Assembly (NCBI GenBank): GCA_002105175.1 | Contig: MCGE01000042.1 | Span: 1 to 64,000, forward strand | DNA length: 64,000 nt | Direction: 5' to 3' | Source of the DNA: Absidia repens | Lineage: Eukaryota > Mucoromycota > Mucoromycetes > Mucorales > Cunninghamellaceae | Shown: positions 1-11,862 of the stretch, piece after piece | How the letters are laid out: the number at the start of each line of letters is the position of its first letter | Position numbering within the stretch: the stretch's first letter is position 1 | Program-made: the position numbers and the translations under genes | The notes under the pieces: generated by a model | What the model was told of the DNA's origin: nothing | Seen by the model: only the letters and a program-made list of their open reading frames with translations | The model's database searches: none

Positions 1-294
1 AACCATACCACGTCAATTTCAAAACCCCTATATACATGGACAGGGAAATAATTTAATTTGCTCTTCGTTTTTGTATACCGAATAACATCATCATTTCACA
101 ACAAAAAACATTATCATCAAGACTTCTGAATTCTATGTATGATAATGCTTTTAGAGGGATATTTATCTATAGGGAAAGGGGGATAAAAATTGTTGTAACT
201 ACAAAATCACTGATATAAATTTGGAGTCATAATTGAAGTCTGTCTACGATATAACACTATAACACTTTTTTATTATTTGTTTCATTGGTATGTC

Positions 295-475
295 ATTATA
301 AACTATACGTAAATGGTGATCAATATAGAGTAAGGAGAAGAAGAAAAAAGAGTCAAAACTAATCTAATATTATAAACTATATGGAAGTGGTGATCAATAT
401 AGGGTAAAGAGGAGAAGAAGGTAAAGAAGAAGAAAGAACGAGAAAGGAGAAAAAGAGTCAAAGCTAATCTAATTT
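295..475. repeat. Imperfect tandem duplication at the 3' end of the EI24 gene
   Basis: A block beginning TATAAACTATA, continuing with GGTGATCAATATAG and an A/G-rich stretch, and ending AAAGAGTCAAA-CTAATCTAAT occurs twice in a row, at about 295-365 and 366-475. The second copy is longer through extra AAG/AGA repeats and runs into the last codons of the neighbouring minus-strand gene. The duplication therefore copied the extreme 3' coding end together with its flank. Positions 1-294 hold only AT-rich sequence in which I see no gene. Confidence 0.75.
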
Positions 476-1499
476 TGGGGCGAGCATGGTTTTGTCCGAT
501 ATTTGCAAGGCATCAATACTGTTTTCACGTGAGGCAGATAATGAGTGATTGATCTCGTCGACAGAAACCACAGTAGTTAGTATGTACGCGGCAGCAGCCT
601 GGGCCACACCATAACCACAAAACCAAGATAAGGCACCCTGATGAGCATATAGGCAATCAGCGAGAAACCAAACAAGATACCTTTGCGTCCATCAAACCAG
701 CGCTTCTTTTCCGAGTGTGACATATTCATCCTGACAAAGTAAGGTTCCAGAAGTTCCCGCACTAAGGTACGCATGCCCACCAAAACACGGACCAGTCGCA
801 TAGTCGCCCATCGAGGTAAAAGAAAGAAACAAACCCCACCAATAGAAACCCACCGATGCCCTGTGACTTACTCAAGGACCGAAATGTAGCGTAGGCACCA
901 GCTGCAGGAATGACAAACTGCCCTACCCTTGGCAGGAACGAGAGCAAAAATATCACTAATCCAAAAAGCATCTTCGTCCAAGTACGTCGCATGTAAGACT
1001 TCATGTTTGGCCAGTATTCCTTCCTGTAAGAGCGTTTGGCCATGGCGCCAGCATAGGTCGGGTGAGGTGATCCAGCATCATCACCACCTTGTCTGTTGTT
1101 GTTGCTGTTGCTGTTGAGCTGATCAATATATTGCAGTGTTTCCATAAATAGATCGTCCAGCGGTTTAGGGTAAACATAGCGCATAAATAATAAGGCAAGG
1201 ACGGGGACGTATGAGATGATGTCAATGATAGTGCGATGAATTGTTGTCAGTATTCCATCTACTTTGTTGATATCATGGCCAGGGCCAGCATACGTAGCAG
1301 CAACGTACTTCACAATACGAAGAGGAATGGTCACAAGAAGATGCGTAACGCCATAAAGGACAACAGAGAGGACGGTCAATACGAGAAAGATTCGCAAGAA
1401 TTTGTGTTGTCGAAGGTGAGGATTGCTGACCACGATGAGGACACCCTGGATGGCATCATATACCCCGTGTCTTAACTCATGTACTGTCCTACGTGCCAT
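464..1499 (-). CDS. EI24-domain multi-pass membrane protein (RRT8/UsgS-like), two apparent frameshifts
   Basis: The protein starts MARRTVHELRHGVYDAIQG at 1499 and would be about 345 residues. Hydrophobic segments lie near residues 35-60, 90-110 and 185-215 and in the C-terminal third. The pattern, including the RELLEPYF stretch and the GYGVAQAAAAYIL tail, matches the fungal EI24/CysZ-fold family (UsgS, Rrt8), which sits in ER or lipid-droplet membranes. The reading frame breaks twice, near 829-833 and near 618-622 on the plus strand. Each break is repaired by one extra G in a short G run, after which the coding sequence stays open to the TAG at 464-466. The 577 stop of the shorter frame is therefore probably not the true end. 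Either these are sequencing indels or the gene is newly broken. Family assignment is fairly secure; the precise function is not known. Confidence 0.7.
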
Positions 1500-1751
1500 G
1501 GTAGTCTGTTGATAATATTGCCGTCCGTCAAATATTCCAGTAAAAAAAAAAAAACAAAAGGGAGGGACGGGGATAAGACAAAGAGAATCAGGTGTAAAAA
1601 AAAGAGATCCCCAACCCTACTTTGTTCCTAGGTGCTACCCAGTAAATTCCTAATCCAGCAACACAGATACACAAAAGTCTAGGTACATAGATATAATTGA
1701 TTTTATTAATACATAAGACAACCTACACCAAACTACAACTATACTATACTA

Positions 1752-2156
1752 TTATTGTTCACCTTTCTTCTTCTCCCATTCTTCAGGTGTATAAGATTTC
1801 TGAAGTAAAAAAAAAAAAGAGTATTGATGAGTCAGAAAGTCCGTTATCTATATTTATTTGTTTTACCTGAGAAAAAGCATGAACCTTGCTGATTTCATCC
1901 TTGAGCTTTTCATTCACCAGCTTGTGCCGAGCAAGTAATCGTAGGCCAGAGAAGGCAGGAGAAACAATAATCACTTCAAACATTTGTCCGCAGCCTGCCG
2001 AGAGATCGTCTACTTGCTAACATAAAAAAAATAAATCAGTATCGTGTTAACGTTAGACGTAATAGCTCTATTAGGTATTACGACAAATTGAGCTTGAAGT
2101 TGTTCCGTGATGGTAGCTTTAAGCGAATCGGCAGTAATACCGGAATGAGTGGCCAT
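1752..2156 (-). CDS. BolA-family protein (BolA2/Fra2-like)
   Basis: Three exons encode about 89 residues. Exon 1 starts [13 protein letters not shown] at 2156 and ends QAQFV. Exon 2 carries [19 protein letters not shown], then [11 protein letters not shown] and the invariant HAF. Exon 3 is [15 protein letters not shown]. The order of the conserved Cys in SAGCGQ, the H of RHKLVN and the H of VHAF matches BolA2/Fra2. That protein bridges a [2Fe-2S] cluster with monothiol glutaredoxins in cytosolic iron signalling. Introns lie at about 2016-2082 and 1800-1866, both GT-AG. The length fits the family (80-100 residues) and there is no obvious mitochondrial presequence, which favours BolA2 over BolA1/3. 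It is divergent to the EH-domain gene with 234 bp between start codons. Confidence 0.88.
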
Positions 2157-2390
2157 TGTATGTTTTTTATTAAGAGGAGAAAGGGGAGGACGAAATGATT
2201 TTTTAGTTTAGCGAAGGAGAGGACAAAAAAAAAAAAAAAAAAAGAGACGGGGATTTAAACATCAAGAAATTATGATCAGTAAAAAAGTCACATCCATATT
2301 CATGCGTTACCCTCGGCGTATAATTTTTTCGTTTTATATTATCTTTTTCGTTTTTAGTAGCTCAATACTGATACTGTAATAAAATTTAAC
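2157..2390. promoter_or_regulatory. Shared divergent promoter between the BolA and EH-domain genes
   Basis: 234 bp separate the two start codons. The segment holds an A run of 20 (about 2224-2243), AT-rich sequence, and a TATATTATC stretch about 55 bp before the plus-strand ATG. No specific operator was recognised. Confidence 0.4.
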
Positions 2391-3505
2391 ATGAAAAAAT
2401 TCAAAAAGGCTATCCGGAGATCATCTGTTATGAAAGCGCCCCAGCGCCAAAAGCGGACAACGGCTCTTCCCACTCCACCCAACGAGGGTCAACAAATTAT
2501 CGACGCTAATCCTCCGACCAGTCAGAAGGATAAACTGTCATTGCCTTCTGAAGATATATCAGATATAGAGAGACCAATATTCGCAAAATACTGGGATGAG
2601 TTAGATCCCTTTGGTACCGGTATAGTGGACCTTCCCTATATAATTACCTTTCTTGGAAGCTGTCATCTCAAAGATGATCATATTCAACAGGTTTGTGAAA
2701 GAGAGTCTCGCATGACCATGTTTTTTTCATTTCTTATTTTAATTATTTCTTTCAAGGTAATTGTTCTGTTTGACAGTATGCCTGAATGGGAACAGCGTCA
2801 TATGTATGCGTTGCTTCGCCTTGTATCTCATATTAAGCATGGACGGGATGTCAATGCTGATCTGATCCACCTACCAGGTATTCAAAATCGATTCTTTTTT
2901 TTTTTTCTTAAAGTCTCATTTTCTTATATACCCCTTCTCCAGCCCCATCCGTTCCAGTGATGACTGAGTCTCCTATAAATGGTCCGTACCATCTATACAC
3001 AAATTACCATCAACCGAGACTTCGATCGTTTTCCGATCCATTTTATTTGGACGCATACACAAGCTTGGGGAATTCGAATACCACCAATACGTCAACCCAT
3101 CATCAACGTCGATCGGTAGATGATACTGCTACCGGCAAGACAAGACAAAAAATACAGCTAATGCCATCATCCCTTTTGTTGATGCAACCTTTTATTGCAC
3201 CTTCTTCTTTGTCCGATAGCAATCCATTATCCAGTAAACCTACCCCCTTTGAACAGCGACACAGCCTTCATATAAATTCGAGATGGAATCGTGATCATAT
3301 ACCCCCGCCATCTGTTCCTTCGCAGAAAACAAAACCATCATCACTAAAACATAGTAAAGCAGTGACAACTGCCATATCCAAACCCAAGAATATATTTGAT
3401 ACCCCACCCAATTATCATCACTATGATCAGCAGCGGTCTATGCCCTATCAAAATTCTATTAGTCATTCCCATAGAGACAAAAAAAATTTCCACCCAGGTA
3501 GATAA
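2391..3505 (+). CDS. EH-domain-like protein with a disordered tail
   Basis: Three exons (2391-2690, 2757-2877, 2943-3505) give 327 residues. The N-terminus is basic (MKKFKKAIRRSS). Residues about 62-135 resemble an Eps15-homology (EH) domain: FAKYWDELDPFGTGIVDL followed by ITFLGSCHLKDDHIQQV, with the D-x-x-G-T-G calcium-loop-like turn. The second EF-hand is degenerate. The C-terminal half is rich in Ser, Pro, His and Asn and looks disordered. EH domains bind NPF motifs in endocytic adaptors, so a trafficking role is possible but inferred. The terminal CACCCAGGTAGATAA could also be a splice donor, so the end at 3505 is provisional. It converges with the acetyl-CoA synthetase gene (132 bp between stops). 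Confidence 0.6.
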
Positions 3506-3637
3506 TAATGATGATTGTGTTCTTCAAAAATGTTTTTTTTTTATTGGATATATGAAGAGATAAAGATAAATATGAATGAATAAACTAATCCAATATATAT
3601 ATATAACTACGATATAATATCACTTCATCATAAAGGT

Positions 3638-4113
3638 TCATTTGCCATGCACCTTTTCAATCAGCATTGGAACAACACTAGCAAGAAGAAAAAAAGCAAT
3701 CCATCATTAGTAACCCGTTCCGTCCTCCGTTCCTTTTTTTGTTGTTTCTTACCCAGGTTCTGCCAAAGTTGAGGTGTCACCTAATTGATCTTGTTCGTTG
3801 TTGACAATCTTTCGCAGGATTCGACGCATGATTTTACCAGAGCGAGTTTTGGGAAGATCGGCTACCACATATACACGTTTGGGAGTCGCAAAAGGTCCAA
3901 TTACTTTTCGCACCTGTAAAGACAATTCTTTTTCAAGAGTGGCATCATCTTCAATATTTGGTTTCAAAGTACAGTAGGCATGGATACATTGACCAGTCAG
4001 ATCATCTTGACCACCTACAACAGCAGATTCGGCCACAGCAGGGTGTAAAATCAAAGCCGATTCAATTTCGGCAGTAGAGAGACGATGACCAGACACATTA
4101 ATGACATCTAACC

Positions 4114-4145
<32 letters not shown>

Positions 4146-5100
4146 GATAACTTGTCTGCTATTGTATGTAGCAATACCAGTCCCTCCTTTTCTTACCATC
4201 CACGCGGCCACGAATCCATATATAGCCATCCTTATCACGAGTAGCACCATCGCCAGTGAAGTAATATCCAGGATAAGGATTCAAATAGGTATCGAGGTAT
4301 CGGTTGTGGTTGTTGTACACTGTACGCGCCATGGAAGGCCAAGGTTGAGAAATAGCAAGAACACCAGTTTCATCCGCTTGATTCAATTCTTTGCCAGTTT
4401 GAGGATCGAGAATGGTTGGCTTGATACCGAAGAAGGGTAACGTGGCTGATCCGGGCTTGGTTGGGGTGGCGCCAGGGAGAGGGCTGATAATGATGGAACC
4501 AGTTTCGGTTTGCCAATAAGTGTCGATAACTGCGCATTGGTTCTTTCCCACATTGTCGTTATACCAGTGCCACGCTTCTGCATTGATGGGTTCGCCTACA
4601 GAGCCAATCACACGCAAACTAGACAAATCATAACCATCCAACCATTGATCACCCAAACGACGCAAGGCACGGATGGCAGTGGGTGCAGTGTAAAATTGTG
4701 TTACCTTGTGTGTTTGGATCAATTCCCAGAATCTGGAGGGGTTGGGGTAAGTGGGAGTGGATTCAAATACCACGGTGGTTGCACCATTGAGTAAAGGACC
4801 ATACAAGAGATAAGTGTGGCCGGTAATCCAACCTATATAAATCAACAATCAGTAAATATAGTTCATTGAATAATAACAATAATAATAATAAAAATCAAAC
4901 AAAACAAAAACAAAAAGGCGCAACTTTATTTTTCACTTACCAATATCAGCCATGCAGGCGTGAATATCATCAGGGTGATAATCAAAAATATACTTGAGAG
5001 TAGCAGCAGCACCTAGTAAATAACCCCCAGTAGTATGCATCTATTAAATAAAAGAAGTTCCATCAGTAAACAAACAAAATGGAATAATATCCCCCTTCCC

Positions 5101-5145
<45 letters not shown>

Positions 5146-6167
5146 GCCTTACCACGCCCTTGGGAGTACCTGTCGACCCGCTAGTATACAATAAAAAGAG
5201 TGGATCTTCTGCATTGACATTGGTAGGAGGGGAGTAAGGTCTAGCTTTTGCAATTTCATCATGCCACCACAAATCACGTCCAGTCGTCCAAGGAATATCT
5301 GAACCAGTACGACGCAAGACCAAAACGTGCTCCACAGTAGGCGCCTGTTTGACTGCTTCGTCCACAATACGTTTGGTGGCAATGTTTTTTCCACCCCGAC
5401 GACCTTCGTCCGCCGTCAGGACTACACGAGCGCCACAATCTTGAATACGGTCCTTGAGAGAGTCAGATGAGAAACCGGCAAAAACGACGGAATGAACGGC
5501 ACCGACACGAGCACATGCCAACATAGCGAACACAGCTTCCGGAACCATTGGCATATAGATAGCAATATTGTCACCCTTTCGTACATCCAATGAGGTCAAG
5601 ACATTAGCAAGACGAGACACTTCTTGGAGGAGTTCTCGATAAGTAATCTTCCGCACGTTTCCAATTTCATCTCCTTCATGGATGATGGCCACCTATAATG
5701 TAAATAATGTAAGTAAATGAGGAGCCATAAATATATACAAATAGATAAATAAAAAAGGCAATAGCAAGAATAGAAATAAAAAGCGGACAATCTTTACCTT
5801 GTCAGGTTGCGTAAACGCATGGCGATCGACACAGTTGTAACAAGCATTAAGTTCTCCTTCTAAAAACCATCCAACATCGCCTTCAGTAAAAGAGCCATTC
5901 AAAACCGTTTGGAATGGCTTTGACCAAGTCAGAGTTTCACGAGCAAGCTACAAATACAGATAGTATGTCTGAGTACTTGTATAAAGGTAAAAGGCTTATG
6001 CAACTTACATTGCCAAAAAACTTCTCGGGATCATTCACGCTTTCTTCCCACATGGCTTTGTATTGCTCCAAACTTGCAACATAAGGTGCTTGCTTGTTGG
6101 TAAGTAAACGTTCAGGGACAGGGAATGTAGGATCCTGTGTAGATGAAGGAATAGTTTCTGCAGTCAT
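3638..6167 (-). CDS. ACS: Acetyl-CoA synthetase
   Basis: ATP-dependent acetate-CoA ligase, which makes acetyl-CoA through an acetyl-AMP intermediate in the cytosol or nucleus. Seven exons give about 665 residues, the usual length. The start is [19 protein letters not shown]. Visible signatures are [12 protein letters not shown] (AMP-binding P-loop), [33 protein letters not shown] and the C-terminal SGKIMRR, whose Lys is the catalytic, acetylatable residue. A naive ORF call ends at 3749 after LAEPG. GTAAG directly overlaps that stop, and an acceptor near 3684 leads to [12 protein letters not shown] with a TGA at 3638-3640, so the last exon is 3638-3683. Several introns contain very long A/T runs, for example about 36 T on the plus strand near 5105-5140. 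Confidence 0.95.
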
Positions 6168-6204
6168 GGCAAGTTTTTTTGTTTTTGGTATTGTAAAAGA
6201 TAAG

Positions 6205-6237
<33 letters not shown>

Positions 6238-6965
6238 GAAAAAAAAATGGGGAAGAGTGAGAAAAACTAATTTTATGTGAAAAAAGGCGTTTTTGATTTG
6301 CCGATCCTTGGATTCGGGCTTCCTATTTTGGATGGTGGCACTAAGGTCAATCGCGTGATGCAAAATCACCCCTTCGTCCTTGCGCCCATAATATCTTTTG
6401 TTTCCAATCAGCGTTGCATATGACTAACCTTATAATTACTACCAATGAAAAAACATATAAAAAAAAGGGAAAAGAGGTAGTCTCTTTTAGGTTTCATTCA
6501 TGTTATGTCAACTTTTACGTAACCACTTTTCGTAATTTTTATGTACTCGGCTCGATAAAACCAAACAAAATTACAGGACACCAGATAAGGACATCAACCA
6601 AACTGATATGTTACATGAGAAATGGGTCAAGTTCTTAATTTAGTTCTTCTCCCGAGCACAAGGTCAACACAAGTCAAATTTCTGGGGTAAAAAAAAAAGA
6701 ATGAGAAGAATGATCATTTTGGATTACTTAAGGTTGTCATCCATCATCATTCAAGATTTAACATCATCACGATATTTTTTTTTCTTTTTAGAACAAATTT
6801 TATTGATTTGATAAATGTGAAAAACATAATATAAGTATATATAAACGAAGAAAGTGGACTATATATACTAACGACTAACTGCTACTGCTATATATATATG
6901 TATTTGAGATATATTCAAGGGGGAGGGAAGAGGGAAGGGGGGGGCTGAGAGAGAGGAAGTATTGT
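6168..6965. other. Intergenic: ACS 5' region and TUP1 3' flank
   Basis: This gap holds the upstream region of ACS, with an A/T-rich leader and an A run of 26 near 6205-6230, and the 3' flank of TUP1. An open frame at 6414-6638 (74 codons) has no recognisable composition or motif and is probably noise. No RNA gene was seen. Confidence 0.5.
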
Positions 6966-8566
6966 TCAAAGTCCAATAGGTTCATAGCTCCAAATCCTGG
7001 CGCGATTATCACCTGATCCAGTTGCAAATAGCGGTTTCCTTCCTGGGCTCGTGGCAACAGAAATTACTATAACCCAATGTATATATATAAGGTTGAAAAG
7101 AATTGAGTACACACACTAACATTCCTGCTATTCTTCATTTTCTCCATCCAATTTCCTACCTGAATTTTTGTGACCTTGTAACATGAATTCAGTTTGACCA
7201 GTACGTGGATCCCAGAATTGAACGCCACGATCTTTTGATCCGGAGACAATCCATTTTCCATCTGGCGTGGTAGCAACAGATAATACAAAATCCTACAAGA
7301 GCAACAACGACAAAATCAGACCTCACATATATATATATATTATTTTTTTGTCAGTTTTGCATTTTACCTTGTGACCAGTAAGCACCTGTTTCGCTACTGT
7401 TTTCCCTCCATGTGGAGTAGCACCCAATACCCATAAACGCAAAGTTTTATCCAGACTGCCACTAACCAAGGTTTTACCATCAGGCATAAAGGCTACCGAA
7501 TATACACTGTCCTTGTGTCCTTCCAAACGTTCCAACGGTTTTCCAGTGTGAGCATCCCAGACACGAACCACCTTGTCCAAACTACCAGCAGCCACCAGAC
7601 CACCATCAGGAGAAATGGCCACACTAGTCACGCCAGGGTCTTTTTGATCAGGATCCTTGATGTGGAGTACATGTATGCAAAACCCTTCTGCCCAGTCCCA
7701 TATCCGCGCGGTGCGATCACCTGAACCTGATACAAGGATACGTCCATCCCGGCTAAATTCCAAAGAGTAAATGTCTTGTTCGTGTCCTTTCAAAACATGG
7801 CGGATTCGTCTATTGCCAATATCCCAGATCTTTATATGTATGTAATACGTGTTAAAAAAAAAAAAGGTCAGTCCAATTGAGTCCTGTATCATCATATATC
7901 GTAAGTTTGTTTTCTTTATTACTCTTATTTGCTTGTCTTCTGCGCCAGTTGCCAAATATTTGCCATCGGGACTGAAGCTGACAGATCGAATATACAAATC
8001 GCCATCTCTTCCAGCAGTTTCATCTTGGAGGACACTATATAGCATATTTATAAAAATAAAAAATAAAAAGATTGATCAGTAAATATATCGATTCCCTTTT
8101 CCTTTCTATTTGTCCCACTTACGCGACACGAGCAGCTGTTTGACTATCGTAAATGTACGTCGCTTGATTACACCCGGCCGCCAAATATCTTCCATCCGAG
8201 CTAAATTTGACACAGCATACAACACTACCATGGTCAAATGTATGTACTAAATCTACTTTCAAATATCGCTGAGCCTTGGGGTTAAATCTAAAAAAGATGG
8301 GAGCACAAGCTAAGAGTAAGTTTTTCCGTCAAATAAACACATCCACGTAAACTCGTAAAAATCCTACAATGCAAACCAATCTTGTCCTTCCACTTTCATA
8401 TTCGCAGGTACATTGTCAGGGTCCATATCACTTAGACCACCAGAAGTTGTTGCTGGAGCTGAAGGAGCACCATGTTTCACACTCGATGGTCTAGTCACTA
8501 TGTTCAAAACAATAAAAACATTATTCAATATCAACCACACTCTGAATATACTATCATCTAATCTTA

Positions 8567-8598
<32 letters not shown>

Positions 8599-9478
8599 CG
8601 ATGATGATTGAGGAGGGGGTGTACTTGTTGGTAAAGGTGAGCCGCCATTCATATAAGGAGAGGAGGTGTGACCATAGCCGGAGTGCTTACTTTGTGGTGG
8701 TGGTGGTGGTGGTTTCGTATCCATCATATTAGGCGGAGCCAAGTTTGGCGGTTGTTGCATTGGTGGATATCCTATCAATAACAAAAAAAAAAAAAAAAAA
8801 AAAAGGTGAGCATTTCGTACTTTAATACAACTGTACACAATGGTAAAATATCATTGCAAATGCAGAAATCATTTTTACCACTTCCATAACTTGGTGCCGA
8901 GTTTGTTGGAGGTGTTGCTGTGCTAGATGGGTGGGAAAGAGGTGGCGCTGGCGCATGGCCGGTGATCTAAAATACACAATATGAGCTCCTTTATATCGTC
9001 TGATGATAACCTTCACATTGTTACCTTACCTGTTCCAATTGTTGGTGAAGTCGAGCGATTTCTTCTTCATACCTATTTACGAAAGAGAGGGAAGAGGAGG
9101 TGGGAAGCATATGTAAGATGACGTGGTTAAGGTCTAAAGATGGACTTACTGTTTCTTGAGAATATGTTGTGTCCGTTCCAAATCCACCAGATTTTGCTTG
9201 AAGAGACTCATTTCCTGGTTCTGACTATTGACTATAATTATATGGACGAGAAAAGAAGGAGGGTGAATCAGAGAGCGAATTAATACTAGAGACTTTTTTT
9301 TTTCTAAGAATGTCAGTTCCTTCTGTCTTTTACCTTTATGTTCGTATTCATCGCGCTGGTTTTTGAATGCCAAAACTTCTTGAGCGAGTTGATCATATTC
9401 GTTTTTCATTGTGTCTAAGAGTTCAACAAGCCTATTTGAGCTTGGCGGCACCATGGGTCGATGATTGTAAACCGACAT
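6966..9478 (-). CDS. TUP1: Tup1-type WD40 transcriptional corepressor
   Basis: Global corepressor that works with Ssn6/Cyc8-type partners to recruit histone deacetylases. At least ten exons give roughly 610 residues. The N-terminus, [20 protein letters not shown] followed by [15 protein letters not shown] and the coiled coil through [14 protein letters not shown], is the Tup1 tetramerisation domain. The middle is Pro/Gln rich, with a Gln run coded by repeated CAA (about 8571-8600) and a Pro run. Then [15 protein letters not shown] leads into seven WD40 repeats, for example [52 protein letters not shown] and [13 protein letters not shown]. The last blade is [17 protein letters not shown] ending in TGA at 6966-6968. 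I see no frame damage. Confidence 0.95.
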
Positions 9479-10364
9479 TGAGGAATAGTTATTGTTGGAA
9501 AACAAGTGATAGAAGACTGCAGTGAAGTGTACTAAAATATGTTTCAAGTGATAAAAACAAAAAGCACTCGCGAAAAAAGATGAAGAAAAGGGAACAAATA
9601 GAGTTGTTATTTTTTTGTAAAAAAAAAAAAAAGAAAAAAAACTCAATTCAGTTGTCCGTCGGACCGCCAGTCAGAATAGAATTAAACCGCCGACATTGAA
9701 GGAGTCAGTTCATACTTCTTACTTTGGTATTGTCACGAGTGAGATGATGATATTGGAAAAAATAAAAAGACTCAATGCCGATTAGCTGTATCATCCTAAT
9801 AAGATATTGCTATTCATTGATATTGACAAGATGTATTAATTAACACCAAAAACAATTAGCGATACTGTATCTATAAGATATCGTAATGCTATTAACAGAC
9901 TTTGAGAGACAGAATGCCAAATTGACACACATTTCGTTATGTTTCAACCACTAAAAATTACATATGGTCCGCTTCCGCAAGAACGTAAAGTAATCATTAA
10001 TTGCTGCAATACTTTAGATTCATATCTCCAAAAAATAATCTACAGGGCGTTATGGGGAAGGGACGCCGTTGAAGTATGGCGTTTGATCAAATTAGATATC
10101 CCATCATTCTACAACTTGATTTGCCTTTCCTGGCACTCAACTGGCTTCAGTTTGGTCTTCCCTTTTTTTTTTTTTTTTTTTTAATACACTGCATGCAAAC
10201 AAAATAAAAAAAAGATTGTGCCGGAATCATATGTAAAGTCTAATGGAAAGTTACACTGCGGGCATGGTTCAAGTTGATAGAAATGAATGCATAGCGGGAA
10301 TACAACTGTCTTTCATGTTAAGCAACAGAAAAATTGAATCGACTTCCCAATGTTTTTTTTTATT
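9479..10364. other. Intergenic, upstream of TUP1
   Basis: Promoter side of TUP1 followed by AT-rich DNA. An open frame at 9939-10184 (81 codons, ending in a Phe run from a T tract) contains a segment that looks somewhat protein-like (NCCNTLDSYLQKIIYRALWG). It has no recognised family and its C-terminus is a homopolymer artefact, so I do not call it a gene. Confidence 0.4.
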
Positions 10365-10630
10365 TTTTTTTTTTTGTTTCTTCGCTTAACAGAGACCGAA
10401 CTATTGGACCGTTCTACTTCAAATTTTCCATGCATCTTAAAAAAAAAAAAAGGTATACGATGGTTTTTTGGCCTCCAAACGTGGAAATCCAGATTGAAGC
10501 ACCATGACCACCAGTAGAATTGTCTTCTTTGTTTCCGTTTGGAGGTTCATAGGTTGTCTGCTTTATTGAAATCTCTGGGGGAGGGTGTTCGTTGTTCGCT
10601 AGTTGGTAGGTACCGATATTTTTTATCTAA
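10365..10630 (-). pseudogene. Coding relic of unknown family
   Basis: On the minus strand about 70 codons stay open without an ATG. They have protein-like composition: QLANNEHPPPEISIKQTT, then NSTGGHGASIWISTFGGQ and KTIVY. After a T run (13 A on the plus strand, 10439-10451) a shifted frame continues with KMHGKFEVERSNSSVS. There is no start codon, no clean intron, and stops lie close upstream. This looks like a fragment of a decayed gene rather than a functional one. I could not place the family. Confidence 0.35.
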
Positions 10631-11148
10631 TATTATTGTTATTGAAAATAGCTTATATATAGTATATCTATTTGGTATGACTACGTATTCTGTAAGAATA
10701 TGAAAAGACGTCAACTGAAAACAAAATTTAGGATTGAATAGATTTTCTTAGTTTAGTAATGCTTTTTTTTTTTTGAACATTTGCTCGTTTTATAAACACA
10801 TCGTTATGGATAGTCTGAAATGGTTTATATATGGAAGTAGATAGTAAAACAAACAATATAAGTGATACAGTTGAAGAATCTTTTATTGAATTGGACGATG
10901 GAGATGAAGGCGGTTTCATAGATATGTGCAATGTCAGGAACCAGGAACAGCTTTATGGTACTGCCTTACAGTGAAATATTTTGTCCCCTCATTTTGACCA
11001 TATCTTTTTAATCAAAGGCAATTTTACCAACCCGTCTGATTTACCCCTCTCCCGTTCTGGGTAATTCATATCTTATTGTTCATCTCCATATTCTTTTTTT
11101 CCGTCTCTCTTTCTTTTCATTTCCAAAATATATATTCGAGATAAATCA

Positions 11149-11862
11149 TTTCAAATTCCGCACTCGTGATATTTATTTTCGCCTTTTTTTTTTCGCTCTC
11201 TTTCTTTTCTTTCTTTACTTTTTTCTTCATCATTGTAACTTTTTGAAGTTATGTTGGACTTAGATTAGTGTCAGGACTAGTTTAGAAGGAGTTTCAGATC
11301 AGGGAACACAACATCCATGGGGAACCCCTTTCATTTTGGATCTAGTATTTTGGGCCATCATTAGTTGGCTTTTTGGAGCCTTCATTAGCTTAGTTTGGCA
11401 TTAGCTTGTCCATAATTTATATCTATTTCTGAATAAAATATTGTCTCTTTTTACATGATTTAATGAAAAATGTCCCATTAGTCTTTCTCATCTATTGTGC
11501 ATTAGATCTCTCTTTATCATTGCGCTTTTAGATTAGCGTTGACCATAGTTGTGCTTCAATAAAGGATACTCCCCCAATCGTCATTCTCAAGCGTTGTATA
11601 GTATAGTCACCTCCCGTTTTTATTTTTATTTTTTACAATCGTTCCTCAAGATTGGTATGTACCAATCTACTGGTACACCAATAGTTCCATTCATGCTATC
11701 TCTATTAGACACCTTGTTACAATGAACCCCATACTCCCAGTTTAGTAGCTATCATGCTCTTCAAATAAAATATGTCCTTTTTTTATTTTGCAATGTCGCT
11801 ACTGTAACTGCTTTGTGATTGTCTTAGCAAACATCTCCTTCCTAGTATTTGCCCACTAAAAC
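11149..11862 (+). repeat. Dispersed repeat family, copy A
   Basis: Copy of the window's main dispersed repeat. It begins TTTCAAATTCCGCACTCGTG (the E-box is mutated here), passes through a T/C-rich stretch and the conserved GACTTAGATTAGTGTCAGGA and CCATCATTAGTTGGCTTTTT segments, and has GAATAAAATATTG near 11430. Repeated modules follow, to GTTACAATGAACCCC and TTCAAATAAAATATG near 11760. No coding frame is visible. Compare copies at 18993, 23722, 33768 and 58820 (plus), and 30545 and 47407 (minus). Confidence 0.85.

Noticed and set aside
9939..10184. 81-codon frame upstream of TUP1
   Set aside because: No recognised family, and the C-terminus is only a T-run translation; kept as a note in the intergenic entry.
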